From contig NZ_ANIN01000001.1 of assembly GCF_000320365.1 (NCBI RefSeq), positions 372,001-436,000 of the forward strand: a stretch of 64,000 nucleotides of DNA, given 5' to 3'. Below the pieces are notes generated by a model. That model did not search any database. It saw only the letters and a list, made by a program, of their open reading frames with translations, and was not told the DNA's origin. The first letter of the stretch is position 1; each line of letters opens with the position of its first letter. The stretch comes from Moraxella macacae 0408225. Lineage in GTDB: Bacteria; Pseudomonadota; Gammaproteobacteria; Pseudomonadales; Moraxellaceae. Position numbers and translations under genes: made by a program. Shown here piece by piece: positions 29,816-39,746 of this stretch.

Positions 29816-30805
29816 ATGAAAAAATTGATAAATTTAACAACAACTTATACCAAACACAAAATGTCTTTAGCCAAAGCCAATCAGCCTCGCACCGCCAAAG
29901 CCTTGCAAATTAACGATGAAGCGCAATATTTGACTAAGTTTCGCCAATTTTTGTTTGCACGAGGGCTTACTACCAACACACGCAATGCCTACTTAAGGGA
30001 TCTGCTCGCCTGCGAACGCACCAACTCAAAAGCCCTCACGCAATGGCATGGTGATGATGTTTTGTCCTGCCTTAGCCAATTACAACAATCAGGCAAAAAC
30101 GCTCGCAGTCAGGCTCGTGCTTTATCCGCCTTAAAACAGTTTTTTTTATGGCAAATTCACAGCAATCAACGCACCGACAACCCTTGCGATGGCATTAAAG
30201 CCCCCAAAATTCGGCGTAACTTACCCAAAGATTTGTCCGAAAATGACGTTACCGCCCTACTTGCCGCCCCAAACGATAGCACAGCACTTGGCATGCGTGA
30301 TTTGGCTATGTTAGAAGTTTTATACGCCTGCGGTTTGCGCGTATCGGAGCTTATTCATTTGGCATTGCACGAGGTAAATTTAAACGCAGGTTGGCTACAA
30401 ATTCGTGGCAAAGGCGACAAAATCCGCTTAATACCACTTGGTGAAATAGCAATTGATACGCTAAATGCTTATTTAACCCACGCTCGTCCACAGCTTACCT
30501 ACCTAAAAAACGGACAAGCAAGCCGTTGCCAAGCGGTATTTTTAACCCAACAAGGAGGCTATATGACAAGGCAAAACTTTTGGTATGTGATTAAGCGTTA
30601 TGCCAAACAAGCAGGCATTGATAAGGAAATTTCACCACACACCTTACGTCATGCTTTTGCAACACATTTAATCAATCATGGGGCGGATTTACGCAGTGTA
30701 CAGATGTTGCTTGGACATAGTGATTTGTCTACCACCCAAATTTACACCCACGTTGCAACAGCACGTTTACAACAATTGCACCAAAACCATCACCCAAGGG
30801 CTTAA
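29816..30805 (+). CDS. xerD: Tyrosine recombinase XerD
   Basis: With XerC it resolves chromosome dimers at dif during division. 329 residues, with an N-terminal extension of about 30 residues over E. coli XerD. All catalytic residues are seen: R175 (CGLRVSEL), K199 (GKGDK), H275 and R278 (HTLRH), H301 (LGHSD) and Y310 (IYTHV). The C-terminus LHQNHHPRA is nearly that of E. coli XerD, separating it from XerC. A start at Met16 (29861) is possible. It is core machinery, not evidence of a prophage. The stop is within a 9-bp TTAAAAC duplication. Likely co-transcribed with ubiG. Confidence 0.95.
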   Translation: MKKLINLTTTYTKHKMSLAKANQPRTAKALQINDEAQYLTKFRQFLFARGLTTNTRNAYLRDLLACERTNSKALTQWHGDDVLSCLSQLQQSGKNARSQARALSALKQFFLWQIHSNQRTDNPCDGIKAPKIRRNLPKDLSENDVTALLAAPNDSTALGMRDLAMLEVLYACGLRVSELIHLALHEVNLNAGWLQIRGKGDKIRLIPLGEIAIDTLNAYLTHARPQLTYLKNGQASRCQAVFLTQQGGYMTRQNFWYVIKRYAKQAGIDKEISPHTLRHAFATHLINHGADLRSVQMLLGHSDLSTTQIYTHVATARLQQLHQNHHPRA

Positions 30806-30838
30806 AACTGTTAAAACCTTGAATGTTATATGAATAAA

Positions 30839-31498
30839 CTAATCCAAACGATTAATCGTCAACACCACTTTATAACCACCAGGGTGATGCATGGTTACAC
30901 GATTTGGCAAATTTTCGGTATTTTTGTAAGAAAAATTTGCCACCCACTCGCCATTTTTTGCAACAGTCAAGCGGTTAAAATCATCGCTTTGATGCTCGCT
31001 ATCACTGGGTGCAGGCTCGCCCATTACCCAATAAGACAGCTGTGAAATCGGTGCTTGCCAACCTGTGGCTTTTTGCAACAATTCTTCAGGATTGTCCGCC
31101 GTCATTTTACCTGTTGCGTTGGTAAGGGTTGCAGTTTTTGAGTTAAAAGTAATGTTGGTCTGCCCTGCATTTAACACACCAGACAGCTCTATTGCAAAGT
31201 TTTTTGCTCTCTGAGTCCATGCATAAAACGCACTGCCTGCTTGCGTAGGTGTGGTTAAGCCGATTTTACCATTAATGTGAAAATTTTTTGGGGTTTGGTT
31301 TTCGATCACAACTGGCTTAGACATTGAAGAATCAGGCATCGAACTATCAAGTACTGGATAGGTGGTTTTGGCAACTGGAGTTGCTTGGTTGTTGACAATT
31401 TGCTTATTAACGGTTTGTTTGTTGAGCAGTTGCTGGCTTTGACAAGCGGTTAACAGACTTAAGCCAAAACAGGCAAACAAAATTTGATGGTTTTTCAT
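30839..31498 (-). CDS. lolB: Outer-membrane lipoprotein receptor LolB
   Basis: It accepts lipoproteins from LolA and inserts them in the outer membrane. About 219 residues from the ATG at 31498. Lipobox LLTAC with lipidated C19 and Q+2 (outer-membrane retention). A 50-residue Asn/Gln/Ser-rich linker is longer than usual. The LolB fold follows: FHINGKIGLTTP, AFYAWTQRAKNFAIELSG, ATGWQAPISQLSYWVMGEPAP and VTMHHPGGYKVVLTIN. It stands in the conserved hemA-TPR-lolB neighbourhood known from Pseudomonas. Confidence 0.9.
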   Translation of the reverse strand: MKNHQILFACFGLSLLTACQSQQLLNKQTVNKQIVNNQATPVAKTTYPVLDSSMPDSSMSKPVVIENQTPKNFHINGKIGLTTPTQAGSAFYAWTQRAKNFAIELSGVLNAGQTNITFNSKTATLTNATGKMTADNPEELLQKATGWQAPISQLSYWVMGEPAPSDSEHQSDDFNRLTVAKNGEWVANFSYKNTENLPNRVTMHHPGGYKVVLTINRLD

Positions 31499-31567
31499 AC
31501 AATCACACTTTAACAATTTTAATAATTTTAACAATAATTTTTAATAACATCTAATAATTAAGTTAGA

Positions 31568-31623
31568 CAAATTATCTTAAGCAAATTATCTTAAGCAAAT
31601 TATCTTAAGCAAATTATCTTAAG
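31568..31623. repeat. Four 14-bp tandem repeats (CAAATTATCTTAAG)
   Basis: Four exact head-to-tail copies at 31568-31581, 31582-31595, 31596-31609 and 31610-31623, ending 14 bases past the stop of the TPR gene. The last is followed by a partial CAAATAG. Confidence 0.95.
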
Positions 31624-31637
31624 CAAATAGTTTTAAC

Positions 31638-33620
31638 CTAATAGTTTTGTGGCATCGGCGGATAATGCAGCTCCGTTTTTAACACATTTTCAATACGCAA
31701 GGCTTCATTCGTATTGCCTAAATTGGTATAGGCCTGTTGCAATAACAACCCACTAATCACATCAGGAATAATGTCAAAATTATCCGACAACAACACGACA
31801 ATCCGAGCATTGTCCGCTTGGTGCAGAGCTTGTTGTGCCAAAATTTGGCGTACCTTTAATCCCACTTGCGTATCATTCACCAAGGGCGTAATTAAGTTTT
31901 CAACTTCTGTTGGATTTTGTTTTAAATTTACCAAAGTTTGTGCATATTCTAAACGGTATTCAACATTATTAGGATCAAGTCTACGCAAGGTTTGTAGCAC
32001 ATCTAAGCGTTTGGCTTGTTCGTCAGCGGTACTATAAGGCATTAACAGCACTTTGGCAAACAAAATATCCATATTGTCAGGCAATTGCCTTTGGGCTTCA
32101 TTCAATAACGCAATGGCTTGTGGCAATTTATTGGCCTGTTTTAATACCGTAGCTTGCATGATATAGCTTTGCGGTATAAATTCATCAAACTGCTCGCGCA
32201 AGCGTTGCATACTGGCAGATGCATCATCATAACGACGCTCACTTACCAACAAATCCACCTGACGTTTGCGCGCGGTCAATACCAAATCAGGTTGCATAAC
32301 TCTACCATAAAACTCAATTGCCCTACCAAAATTTAACTGACGTTCCGCACTAACTCCAAGGTAATAATAAGCCCTATCCTTATAACCTAAACTTTGGGTC
32401 AATGCCAACAACAAATTATCCGCTTCTTGATAACGCTCACTATCCACACCAACAAGCCCTGCCAAAAGTTTAATCTCATCATCTGCCAAAAACAGCACGT
32501 TTTTTTTATCATTTAACAATTGCCAAGCCACATCGTTTTTGCCTTGTTTGATCAAATAACGAGTTTGGTATAAAAACAAACTTTTGTTGTCTGGCAAGGT
32601 TTTGCGTGCTTTGGTAATAAATTTATTGACATTATCAACCTTAGGCGTATCATTCATTGATGGTATCGCTTGCAAAATATCGGCTTTTAAGATCAAAAAC
32701 GCAGGGTTTTTTGGTTGTTTGGCAAGGGCTTTATCAATTTCACTTAACGCTTGGCTGCTTTGGTTAAATTGCAACAACAAGCCTGCTTTCATCACCAATA
32801 ACGATGGGTTATTTTTGGTGTCCAAATTTTGTAAAATATTAAGCAATTGTGCTTGATCGGTTGTATCGGTTGGATAAATTCCCACCAAAATTTGACTTAA
32901 ATCTGCATTGGGATCGTGCTTTAAAATTTGGTTTAATTTTTCACCCGCCAGTTCATATTTATGGGCTTTTAATGCCAAATGGGTTACATAAAATAAGGCA
33001 GGAATGTGTTCAGGATTCACCTGTTGCCAGCGATTGGCAAAACGCAATGACACTGGTGCCAACTCATGTTCTAAGGACAAACTCAAGGCTCGTTCAAACA
33101 CAGGGGCGGAGATTTCTTTTTGCGACTCGTGCTTATACAATTGTAGTGCCGTTGATACATCTTGGCGATTGGCGGAGAATTCTGCCATTATCACCGCCAA
33201 TAAACTTGGCTGATTTGACGCTTGTGTGGGCTTATATTGGCTTAGCAACGCATCAAGCATGGAGGTGGGTTTGGTTTTTTTGACAAATGATTTTTGGGGG
33301 AACTTGGAAAAATCCGACTCTTGTAAACGCTGATAAATGGTTAAAACTAACTGATTGTCAAGGTGTTTTTGATAAATGATGTTTTCAGCAAAACTTTTGT
33401 TTAAAGCAACAAAAGGCATTGACACACACAACATCACCACAACAGACAAGCGTCCAATGGTTCTCAATGCTTGTTTTGATTGTTTTGTTTGAGACAATTG
33501 TTGCACCGGTTGCTGTTTTATAGGCTTTTTAACAGGTGCTTTTTTTGTAACAAGCACGCTATTTTTAACAGGCATCTTGGCAAAAAAAACCACATCAGAA
33601 TGTAACAAAAAATCAGCCAT
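31638..33620 (-). CDS. TPR-repeat envelope protein (hemA-lolB linked)
   Basis: 660 residues: a basic N-terminus, a hydrophobic helix at about 53-71 (signal anchor or late signal peptide), then about 580 residues of tetratricopeptide-type helix pairs (for example ALSEIDKALAKQPKNPAFLILKADIL and YYYLGVSAERQLNFGRAIEFYGRV). The counterpart in Pseudomonas (TPR protein between hemA and lolB) has no firm function; a scaffold role in outer-membrane lipoprotein or LPS assembly is conjecture. The start codon lacks a ribosome site; Met16 (33575) is an alternative that still precedes the hydrophobic segment. Divergent from hemA. Confidence 0.82.
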   Translation of the reverse strand: MADFLLHSDVVFFAKMPVKNSVLVTKKAPVKKPIKQQPVQQLSQTKQSKQALRTIGRLSVVVMLCVSMPFVALNKSFAENIIYQKHLDNQLVLTIYQRLQESDFSKFPQKSFVKKTKPTSMLDALLSQYKPTQASNQPSLLAVIMAEFSANRQDVSTALQLYKHESQKEISAPVFERALSLSLEHELAPVSLRFANRWQQVNPEHIPALFYVTHLALKAHKYELAGEKLNQILKHDPNADLSQILVGIYPTDTTDQAQLLNILQNLDTKNNPSLLVMKAGLLLQFNQSSQALSEIDKALAKQPKNPAFLILKADILQAIPSMNDTPKVDNVNKFITKARKTLPDNKSLFLYQTRYLIKQGKNDVAWQLLNDKKNVLFLADDEIKLLAGLVGVDSERYQEADNLLLALTQSLGYKDRAYYYLGVSAERQLNFGRAIEFYGRVMQPDLVLTARKRQVDLLVSERRYDDASASMQRLREQFDEFIPQSYIMQATVLKQANKLPQAIALLNEAQRQLPDNMDILFAKVLLMPYSTADEQAKRLDVLQTLRRLDPNNVEYRLEYAQTLVNLKQNPTEVENLITPLVNDTQVGLKVRQILAQQALHQADNARIVVLLSDNFDIIPDVISGLLLQQAYTNLGNTNEALRIENVLKTELHYPPMPQNY

Positions 33621-33766
33621 AGCGATGATATCAATCTAAAATCAAAAATTACATGAACTTATTATAATCAAACTTTGTTACAAAAAATATAGAAAAAGTG
33701 TTAATTTTACCAAAACATTGCCAAAAAAATGAAAGTTCAGCACAGTATCAATAACTGTGTTAACTG

Positions 33767-33775
33767 TGTTATAAT
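33767..33775 (+). promoter_or_regulatory. hemA promoter, extended -10
   Basis: TGT-TATAAT: a perfect -10 (33770-33775) with a TGn extension at 33767-33769. Two TAACTGTGTT copies overlap it. The -35 is poor (ATCAAT at 17-base spacing), as expected for extended -10 promoters. It would start transcription near 33782, 85 bases before hemA. Confidence 0.6.
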
Positions 33776-33866
33776 AGCGATTTTTCTTTTTTGTAATTTT
33801 ATCTGTTTTTTTGCTTTTTTATATTATTTTTTATATTTTTTTGGCAAACATCTGTCGGCTCTTGTT

Positions 33867-35162
33867 ATGCAATTATTGGTTCTTGGTCTTAATCACAAAA
33901 TTGCCCCTGTCGCTATGCGAGAGCGTTTGGCATTTGGAAGCGATATACCGATCGCATTGCAGTCGCTTGGAGCATTGAGTGCAGGCGCGGTTATTTTGTC
34001 TACTTGTAATCGCACCGAACTGTATATTTTGGCAAAACCCAATCAAGCCTTGGACGATCTTAGCGAACAATTGTTGCATTGGCTGGCAAAATTTAAAGGA
34101 TTAAATGGCGAAGAAATTCGCCCTCATCTGTATATTTATGAAAATAATTTGGCATTAACCCATTGGGTGCGTGTTGCATCAGGACTTGATTCTATGATTT
34201 TGGGCGAGCCACAAATTTTAGGACAAATGAAACAAGCGGTCAATCAGGCACAACGTTTAGGAACAGTTAATAATCAATTAAGTTTTATCATTCAACAAGT
34301 GTTTGCAGCCACCAAACAAGTACGCAGTGAAACCAAAGTCGGTTCGCAAGCGGTATCACTTGGTTTTGCATCGGCAAAACTGGTAACCCAGATTTTTAAC
34401 AAACCACACAACAGCACGTTGCTTGTGGTGGCATCAGGTGAGATGAATCGCTTGGTGGCAACTCATTTGGCAGGGCTTGGGATAAAAAAAATCATTATCT
34501 GCAATCGCACACCAGCACACGCCAAAACTTTAGCCAATGAACTACGCACCGCGGATCGCTTGGTAGAAATAGTAGGGCTTGAGCGGTTGGCAGAAGTGTT
34601 AATACAAGCAGACATCACCACAAGCTGTAGTGGCAGTTTACACGCATTGATTGACAAAAACATGGTAAACCATGCCTTAAAAATCCGTCGTCATCAGCCG
34701 ATGTTAATGATCGATTTGGCCGTTCCAAGAGATATTGAACCAAGCGTGGGTGATTTGGACGATGTGTATTTATATTCCATTGATGATTTGCAACACGTCA
34801 TTGCAGGCAATTTAAAGCAACGCCGTCAGGCAGCGGTAGAGGCAGAATTGCTCGTCAGTCAACAAGTGGCAAGCATTGAACGCAAATTATTGGCAAAAGA
34901 AATCGGTCAAGAAATCAAACATTATCGACAACAAAGCAAACAACAAGCCGATACCCTACTCACTCAAACGCTAGAACGCTTAGCAATGGGTGAAAATCCT
35001 GCTGAATTGATGGCCGAACTTACCCACAAACTCACTCAAACATTAACCCACGCCCCAACAAAAATGCTCAAAGCCGTAGCAAGCGAACAATCAAGCGACA
35101 CAGCAAATTTTGTTGCACAACAATTAACCCAAGCATTTCGTCCAAATAAATTCCAGCGATGA
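33867..35162 (+). CDS. hemA: Glutamyl-tRNA reductase
   Basis: First committed step of C5-pathway tetrapyrrole synthesis: Glu-tRNA(Glu) to glutamate 1-semialdehyde with NADPH. 431 residues from the ATG at 33867, the family's usual start (MQLLVLGLNHKIAPVAMRERL). A longer frame from 33729 would add a Phe/Ile-rich stretch that overlaps the promoter and is rejected. The catalytic Cys is C47 in ILSTCNRTELY. The GLDSMILGEPQILGQMKQA motif and NADPH loop LVVASGEMNRLV are present; the latter has AS rather than the common GA at its start. Dimerisation domain about 310-425. Confidence 0.96.
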   Translation: MQLLVLGLNHKIAPVAMRERLAFGSDIPIALQSLGALSAGAVILSTCNRTELYILAKPNQALDDLSEQLLHWLAKFKGLNGEEIRPHLYIYENNLALTHWVRVASGLDSMILGEPQILGQMKQAVNQAQRLGTVNNQLSFIIQQVFAATKQVRSETKVGSQAVSLGFASAKLVTQIFNKPHNSTLLVVASGEMNRLVATHLAGLGIKKIIICNRTPAHAKTLANELRTADRLVEIVGLERLAEVLIQADITTSCSGSLHALIDKNMVNHALKIRRHQPMLMIDLAVPRDIEPSVGDLDDVYLYSIDDLQHVIAGNLKQRRQAAVEAELLVSQQVASIERKLLAKEIGQEIKHYRQQSKQQADTLLTQTLERLAMGENPAELMAELTHKLTQTLTHAPTKMLKAVASEQSSDTANFVAQQLTQAFRPNKFQR

Positions 35163-35176
35163 TTTAAGACGCTTAT

Positions 35177-35215
35177 TACAAAAAAGACGAAAACCATTCG
35201 TTATTCGCCTTAATT
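35177..35215 (-). terminator. Possible clpX terminator
   Basis: On the minus strand ACGAA and TTCGT pair around TGGTT and are followed by CTTTTTTG. The stem is short (5 bp), so this is tentative. It lies in the convergent hemA/clpX gap. Confidence 0.35.
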
Positions 35216-35236
35216 TTAAACCTTTGTGTTAAACCA

Positions 35237-35280
35237 TTTACAATGATTGATTTACAATGATTGAGGTTTACAATGACTGA
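35237..35280. repeat. 14-bp tandem repeat crossing the clpX stop
   Basis: TTTACAATGATTGA at 35237-35250 and 35251-35264, then TTTACAATGACTGA at 35267-35280. The third copy contains the last codons and stop of clpX (stop 35268-35270), so the outer copies look like duplicates of the gene end. Confidence 0.9.
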
Positions 35281-36554
35281 ATCTGCGGTGTTTGATTGTC
35301 GTTAATCACACTTTCATCTATTTTCACTGTTTTTTGTCCGGTCATAGAGGGCAACTCATACATGGTGTCAAGCAACGCATTTTCCACAATAGAACGCAAA
35401 CCTCTAGCCCCAGTGTTGCGTTTAAGTGCTTGTTTGGCAATTGCAATTAAGGCTTCTTGACTAAACTCAAGTTTGGCATTTTCCATATTAAACAGATATT
35501 CGTATTGTTTGACAAGGGCATTTTTCGGTTCGGTTAGGATCTGAATTAGCGATTCTTCGTCCAATTCCTCAAGCGTGGCAACCACAGGCAAACGTCCGAT
35601 CAATTCAGGAATCAATCCAAATTTAATCAAATCTTCAGGCTCAACTTGTTTAAACAATTCACCAATTTTTTTGCTGCTGTCTTTGGCTTTTACATCAGCG
35701 TTAAAACCTATGCCTGTTTTTTCGGTGCGCTGTTGAATGACTTTATCAAGCCCTGCAAATGCACCACCACAAATCACCAAAATATTGCTGGTATCTACTT
35801 GTATCATTTCTTGGTTTGGGTGTTTACGCCCTCCTTGTGGTGGCACATTGGTAATTGTACCCTCAATCAATTTTAACAAGGCCTGCTGCACGCCCTCACC
35901 TGAAACATCGCGCGTAATTGACACATTTTCACCTTTACGGCTGATTTTGTCAATTTCGTCAATATAAATGATGCCTTTTTGGGTTTTCTCAATGTCATAA
36001 TCGGCTGACTGTAGCAGTTTTAACACGATGTTTTCCACATCTTCGCCAACATAACCTGCCTCGGTCAAAGTGGTTGCATCGGCAATTGCAAAAGGCACAT
36101 CAATCAAACGAGCCAAAGTTTGAGCCAACAAGGTTTTACCAGAACCTGTAGGTCCAATGAGCAAAATATTGCTTTTTGACAATTCAATCATCGCATCATC
36201 TGCGCCTGTTTTGACAAACTTTGGTTCATTTTGGAATTGGTCGGCAACTTTTAGGCGTTTATAATGGTTGTACACAGCCACTGCCAATGTTTTTTTGGCT
36301 CGATCTTGCCCGATGACATATTCATCTAGGTGTTCGCGGATTTGTTTTGGAGTTGGCAATTCACGATTTGCCCAATTTTCATATGAAGCCGCCTCTTCAC
36401 CGTGGCTGTCAATGTCATCATCAACATCAATAAAACCCTCGCACACTTCAATACATTCATTGCAAATATTGGCATTTTCGCCCGAAATGAGTTTTTTGAC
36501 TTCGTGTTTGGCTTTTCCACAAAACGAGCAACAAGGTTCGGTAATTTCTTTCAT
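35268..36554 (-). CDS. clpX: ATP-dependent Clp protease ATP-binding subunit ClpX
   Basis: AAA+ unfoldase that feeds substrates to ClpP. 428 residues. N-terminal zinc-binding domain with ligands C9, C12, C31 and C34. Walker A GPTGSGKT (134-141), GYVGED pore loop (about 169-174), Walker [14 protein letters not shown] loop GGRKHPNQE, sensor-2 segment [11 protein letters not shown]. The ClpP-docking IGF-type loop reads TGIGFNAD. Downstream of clpP and tig on the same strand (tig-clpP-clpX order as in E. coli), so probably one operon. Confidence 0.98.
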   Translation of the reverse strand: MKEITEPCCSFCGKAKHEVKKLISGENANICNECIEVCEGFIDVDDDIDSHGEEAASYENWANRELPTPKQIREHLDEYVIGQDRAKKTLAVAVYNHYKRLKVADQFQNEPKFVKTGADDAMIELSKSNILLIGPTGSGKTLLAQTLARLIDVPFAIADATTLTEAGYVGEDVENIVLKLLQSADYDIEKTQKGIIYIDEIDKISRKGENVSITRDVSGEGVQQALLKLIEGTITNVPPQGGRKHPNQEMIQVDTSNILVICGGAFAGLDKVIQQRTEKTGIGFNADVKAKDSSKKIGELFKQVEPEDLIKFGLIPELIGRLPVVATLEELDEESLIQILTEPKNALVKQYEYLFNMENAKLEFSQEALIAIAKQALKRNTGARGLRSIVENALLDTMYELPSMTGQKTVKIDESVINDNQTPQIQSL

Positions 36555-36580
36555 GCGTATCTCTTATGTTATTTTTCTCT

Positions 36581-36626
36581 TATACTGTTATATACTGTTA
36601 CTGTTACTGTTATATACTGTTATATT
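36581..36626. repeat. Compound (ATA)CTGTTA repeat between clpP and clpX
   Basis: ACTGTTATAT and ACTGTT units alternate across 36581-36626, on the minus strand reading (T)AACAGTATA. The clpP stop region just downstream has the related ACTGTATAA, so it may have been copied from the end of clpP. Confidence 0.75.
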
Positions 36627-36639
36627 GTTTTTAGCTAAA

Positions 36640-37281
36640 TTATACAGTTTTTGGGCGTTTGTCCAACACTTCATCTACCAAACCGTACGCTTTAGCAGCA
36701 TCAGCACTCAAAAAGTTATCACGATCGGTATCTTTTGCTACTTTTTCGTAATCTTGCCCTGTGTGCTCTGCGATCAGACGGTTGAGTTTTTCTTTTAAAT
36801 ACAAAATTTCACGCGCATGAATTTCAATATCCGATGCTTGTCCACGAAAACCACCTAACGGTTGGTGAATCATAACACGCGAATTTTTTAGAGCGTAACG
36901 CTTGCCTTTTGTGCCCGCTGACAACAAAAACGCTCCCATTGACGCTGCTTGACCCAAACAAATCGTTGATACATCAGGCTTAATAAAATTCATGGTGTCA
37001 TAAATAGCCATGCCAGCGGTTACCACGCCACCTGGTGAATTGATGTATAAATGAATGTCCTTTTCAGGATTGTCCGCTTCCAAAAACAACAACTGAGCAA
37101 CGATCAAATTTGCCATATGATCTTCAACTTCAGCAGTCAAAAAAATCACGCGTTCACGCAACAAACGTGAATAAATATCAAACGAACGCTCTCCACGAGC
37201 CGATTGTTCAATCACCATTGGCACCAGTGCGTTTTTCACTTGACTGTTTGCAAAAGGCGAGTCTAAAAATTGCTCTAACAT
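36640..37281 (-). CDS. clpP: ATP-dependent Clp protease proteolytic subunit ClpP
   Basis: Serine protease tetradecamer partnered by ClpX. 213 residues from the ATG at 37281, chosen because AGGA lies six bases upstream; in-frame Mets at 37302 and 37287 are poorer. Catalytic triad S114 (GQAASMGA), H139 (MIHQP) and D188 (DTDRDNF), with the spacing of E. coli Clp[12 protein letters not shown] forms the oxyanion region. Between tig and clpX. Confidence 0.97.
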   Translation of the reverse strand: MLEQFLDSPFANSQVKNALVPMVIEQSARGERSFDIYSRLLRERVIFLTAEVEDHMANLIVAQLLFLEADNPEKDIHLYINSPGGVVTAGMAIYDTMNFIKPDVSTICLGQAASMGAFLLSAGTKGKRYALKNSRVMIHQPLGGFRGQASDIEIHAREILYLKEKLNRLIAEHTGQDYEKVAKDTDRDNFLSADAAKAYGLVDEVLDKRPKTV

Positions 37282-37471
37282 AGTCATTCCTATTTTTGTC
37301 AATATTTCAATATTATTTCAATATTATTTCAATAAAATTAATACGCAAAAGCCCTTACGGATAAGGGCGACTGCAAAATATAAAAAGTTGCTCATGAAAC
37401 ATTTATTAACTAAGTGTTAATTAAGTGTTAATTAAGCATTTGTTAATTAAAAACAATCAATCCATGGGCAA

Positions 37472-38806
37472 TTACATCATGCTTTGTTGTTGACCGGCTA
37501 ACAAATCCTGATAAGACACTTGTTTGTCTGTAACTTTGCCTTTCGCCAAAATAAACTCAACCACTTGATCTTCTAATACCACCGCTTCAATGTTGGCACG
37601 TTCTTGGGCATTACTGCTGTAATACTCAATCACTTCTTTTGGATCTTCGTAATTTTCTGCCATTTCTGCGATAAAGTTGGCAACACGCTCTTTGTCAACT
37701 TCCAGTTTGTTCGCTTCAATCAAACTTGATACCAACACGCCCAAACGCGCTGAACGCAAGGCTTGATCTTCAAACAACTCATTTGGCAACATATCCTTGC
37801 TAAAGTTATTTGGATTTGCTCCAAATTGTTGAGCAAAACGGTTTAACATCAAATTACGTTGGCGTTCAATTTCTTGTTCAAGCATAGATGTCGGAATGTC
37901 AATTTCATTTTTCTCAAGCAAAGCGTTAAAAGTTGCCTCTTTGATTTGAGAACGCCCTGCATTTTTGATCTCACGCTCCATATTTTTGCGAACGTCGCTT
38001 TTTAATTTGTCAAGACCACCTTCTTTTACCCCAAACACTTGAAAAAATTCTTCGTTTAGTTCAGGTAATTTTGCCTCTTCTACCGATTTTAGATTAATTT
38101 TAAATTGGGCTTGTTTGCCTTTTAGATTGTCCGCTTGGTAATCTTCTGGGAAGGTTGCCTCAATGACTTTCTCCTCGCCTACTTTCATACCCACAATGCC
38201 ATCTTCAAAACCTGGAATCATGCGGCCGCTGCCAATCACAAGGCTAAAATCTTGAGCCGATCCGCCGTCAAATTTTTCGCCGTCAATCAAACCCTCAAAA
38301 TCAAATTTTACTTGATCGCCTGTTGCAACTGCACCGTCTTTAGCAACATAAGTTTGGCGTTGTTTTTGTAAGTTTTCAATCATCACATCAACATCTTTGT
38401 CATCAACAACTGCCACTTGACGTTCAACATCAACATCGTCCAAGCCTTGAATTTCTACTTCAGGAAAAGTTTCAACCGTTGCCTGATAAACCAAAAAGTC
38501 ATTTTCTAATTTTACATCATCAATGTTTGGCATGCCAACAGCACGGATATTTTCTTCGCGAATGGCATCAAACACAGTGTCGCGAATGACATCGTTAATC
38601 ACCTCTTGTTGAATGCCCGCTCCGTATTGAGCACGAATGTGAGAAACTGGCACTTTGCCTTTACGAAAACCGTCAATTTTGGCAGTTTTTGCCACTTGTC
38701 CAATGCGTTTTTCCACACGTGTTTGAATGGTTGCCACTGGCACTTTTACGGTTAATTGGGTTTCTAAATTCGAGGTTTTGTTGGTGGTGATTTGTAAATC
38801 TGACAT
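37472..38806 (-). CDS. tig: Trigger factor
   Basis: Ribosome-associated chaperone and prolyl isomerase acting on nascent chains. 444 residues. The ribosome-docking signature is GFRKGKVP (46-53). The FKBP domain is about 150-245 (DGAVATGDQVKFDFEG, SGRMIPGFEDGIVGM). The long helical C-terminal arms complete it. RBS AAGGAAA eleven bases before the ATG. First gene of the likely tig-clpP-clpX group; the gap to clpP has short AATATTATTTC and TTAATTAAGTG repeats. Confidence 0.97.
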   Translation of the reverse strand: MSDLQITTNKTSNLETQLTVKVPVATIQTRVEKRIGQVAKTAKIDGFRKGKVPVSHIRAQYGAGIQQEVINDVIRDTVFDAIREENIRAVGMPNIDDVKLENDFLVYQATVETFPEVEIQGLDDVDVERQVAVVDDKDVDVMIENLQKQRQTYVAKDGAVATGDQVKFDFEGLIDGEKFDGGSAQDFSLVIGSGRMIPGFEDGIVGMKVGEEKVIEATFPEDYQADNLKGKQAQFKINLKSVEEAKLPELNEEFFQVFGVKEGGLDKLKSDVRKNMEREIKNAGRSQIKEATFNALLEKNEIDIPTSMLEQEIERQRNLMLNRFAQQFGANPNNFSKDMLPNELFEDQALRSARLGVLVSSLIEANKLEVDKERVANFIAEMAENYEDPKEVIEYYSSNAQERANIEAVVLEDQVVEFILAKGKVTDKQVSYQDLLAGQQQSMM

Positions 38807-39078
38807 GATTACGTTTCCTTTTAAAACTGGTTAAAACTGGAATTAAGTTCACGGATTTTAGCCGATAAACCGATGAATTATCAATAACTTATCAACAATT
38901 GACAAGCAAAAAATCTGTTGGCTTTGAATAAAACAAACCGAAAGTTATCTATTATAAAGTAAAATTGACATAAAGTAAAAAATTAATTGCCCTCGATCGA
39001 CAAATTCTAAGTTTTAAAACTTTGCGGTCTTGTATTTTATGCCAATTTCTACCCATCTGTTTTACCAGTCTGTATTTT

Positions 39079-39729
39079 TCAATGTGTGCTTTTTAATTGG
39101 GCTAATAAGTTTTGTAAGGCTTGTCCGCGGTGGCTGATTTGATTTTTTTCGGTTTTGGTGAGTTGTGCAGATGATTTTTGCAAATTTGGCAACCAAAACA
39201 ACGGATCGTAACCAAAACCACTTTCACCAATTTCGGCCGATAAAATCTCACCTTGCCAAACGCCTTGAGCAATCACTGGCAAAGGATCAAACGCATGACG
39301 CACCAATACCAACACACAAACAAACTGTCCAATAATTGGCGTATCTTGCAATTTTGGTCTAAACTTTTGCAAATCGTTTAGTAGTTTTTGATTGTTGGCT
39401 TTGTCTTTATTTTGCAAAAATTTGGTCGCAAATGTCGGATCATCTTTGGCAAAACGTGCAGAATAAATGCCGGGCTTGCCCTCTAAAATTGGTACACACA
39501 GCCCAGAATCATCTGCTATCGCAGGCAGGTTACTGATTTTACTGGCATGACGTGCTTTGATGAGTGCGTTTTCAACAAAACTTAAACCATTCTCAATCGC
39601 ATCATCAATATTAAGTTTTCCTTGTGGAATAATGTTAATATTTAAGTTTTCATTATCAAATAACTGTTGAAATTCAGCAAGTTTGCCTTGATTGTTGCTG
39701 GCTAATACAATTTGGTTACAATCTAACAT
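39079..39729 (-). CDS. rdgB: dITP/XTP pyrophosphatase (RdgB/HAM1)
   Basis: Hydrolyses non-canonical purine nucleoside triphosphates to stop their incorporation in DNA. 216 residues with ASNNQGKLAEFQQLF (about 10-24, NTP binding), SFVENALIKARHAS, the metal-binding IADDSGLCVPIL, GIYSARFA, and the C-terminal GESGFGYDPLFWLP and SHRGQAL. A poorly conserved loop around 100-125 is normal. GAGA is about nine bases upstream of ATG. It follows trpG by 17 bases and so is probably the third gene of the trpE operon. Confidence 0.94.
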   Translation of the reverse strand: MLDCNQIVLASNNQGKLAEFQQLFDNENLNINIIPQGKLNIDDAIENGLSFVENALIKARHASKISNLPAIADDSGLCVPILEGKPGIYSARFAKDDPTFATKFLQNKDKANNQKLLNDLQKFRPKLQDTPIIGQFVCVLVLVRHAFDPLPVIAQGVWQGEILSAEIGESGFGYDPLFWLPNLQKSSAQLTKTEKNQISHRGQALQNLLAQLKSTH

Positions 39730-39746
39730 AAGCGATTCTCTTTTTT

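Noticed and set aside
29816..30805. Integrase marking a prophage or island
   Set aside because: Sequence, C-terminus and position after ubiG identify chromosomal XerD; no phage genes or att repeats nearby.
33729..33866. N-terminal membrane extension of HemA
   Set aside because: It overlaps the extended -10 promoter; the family start is at 33867.
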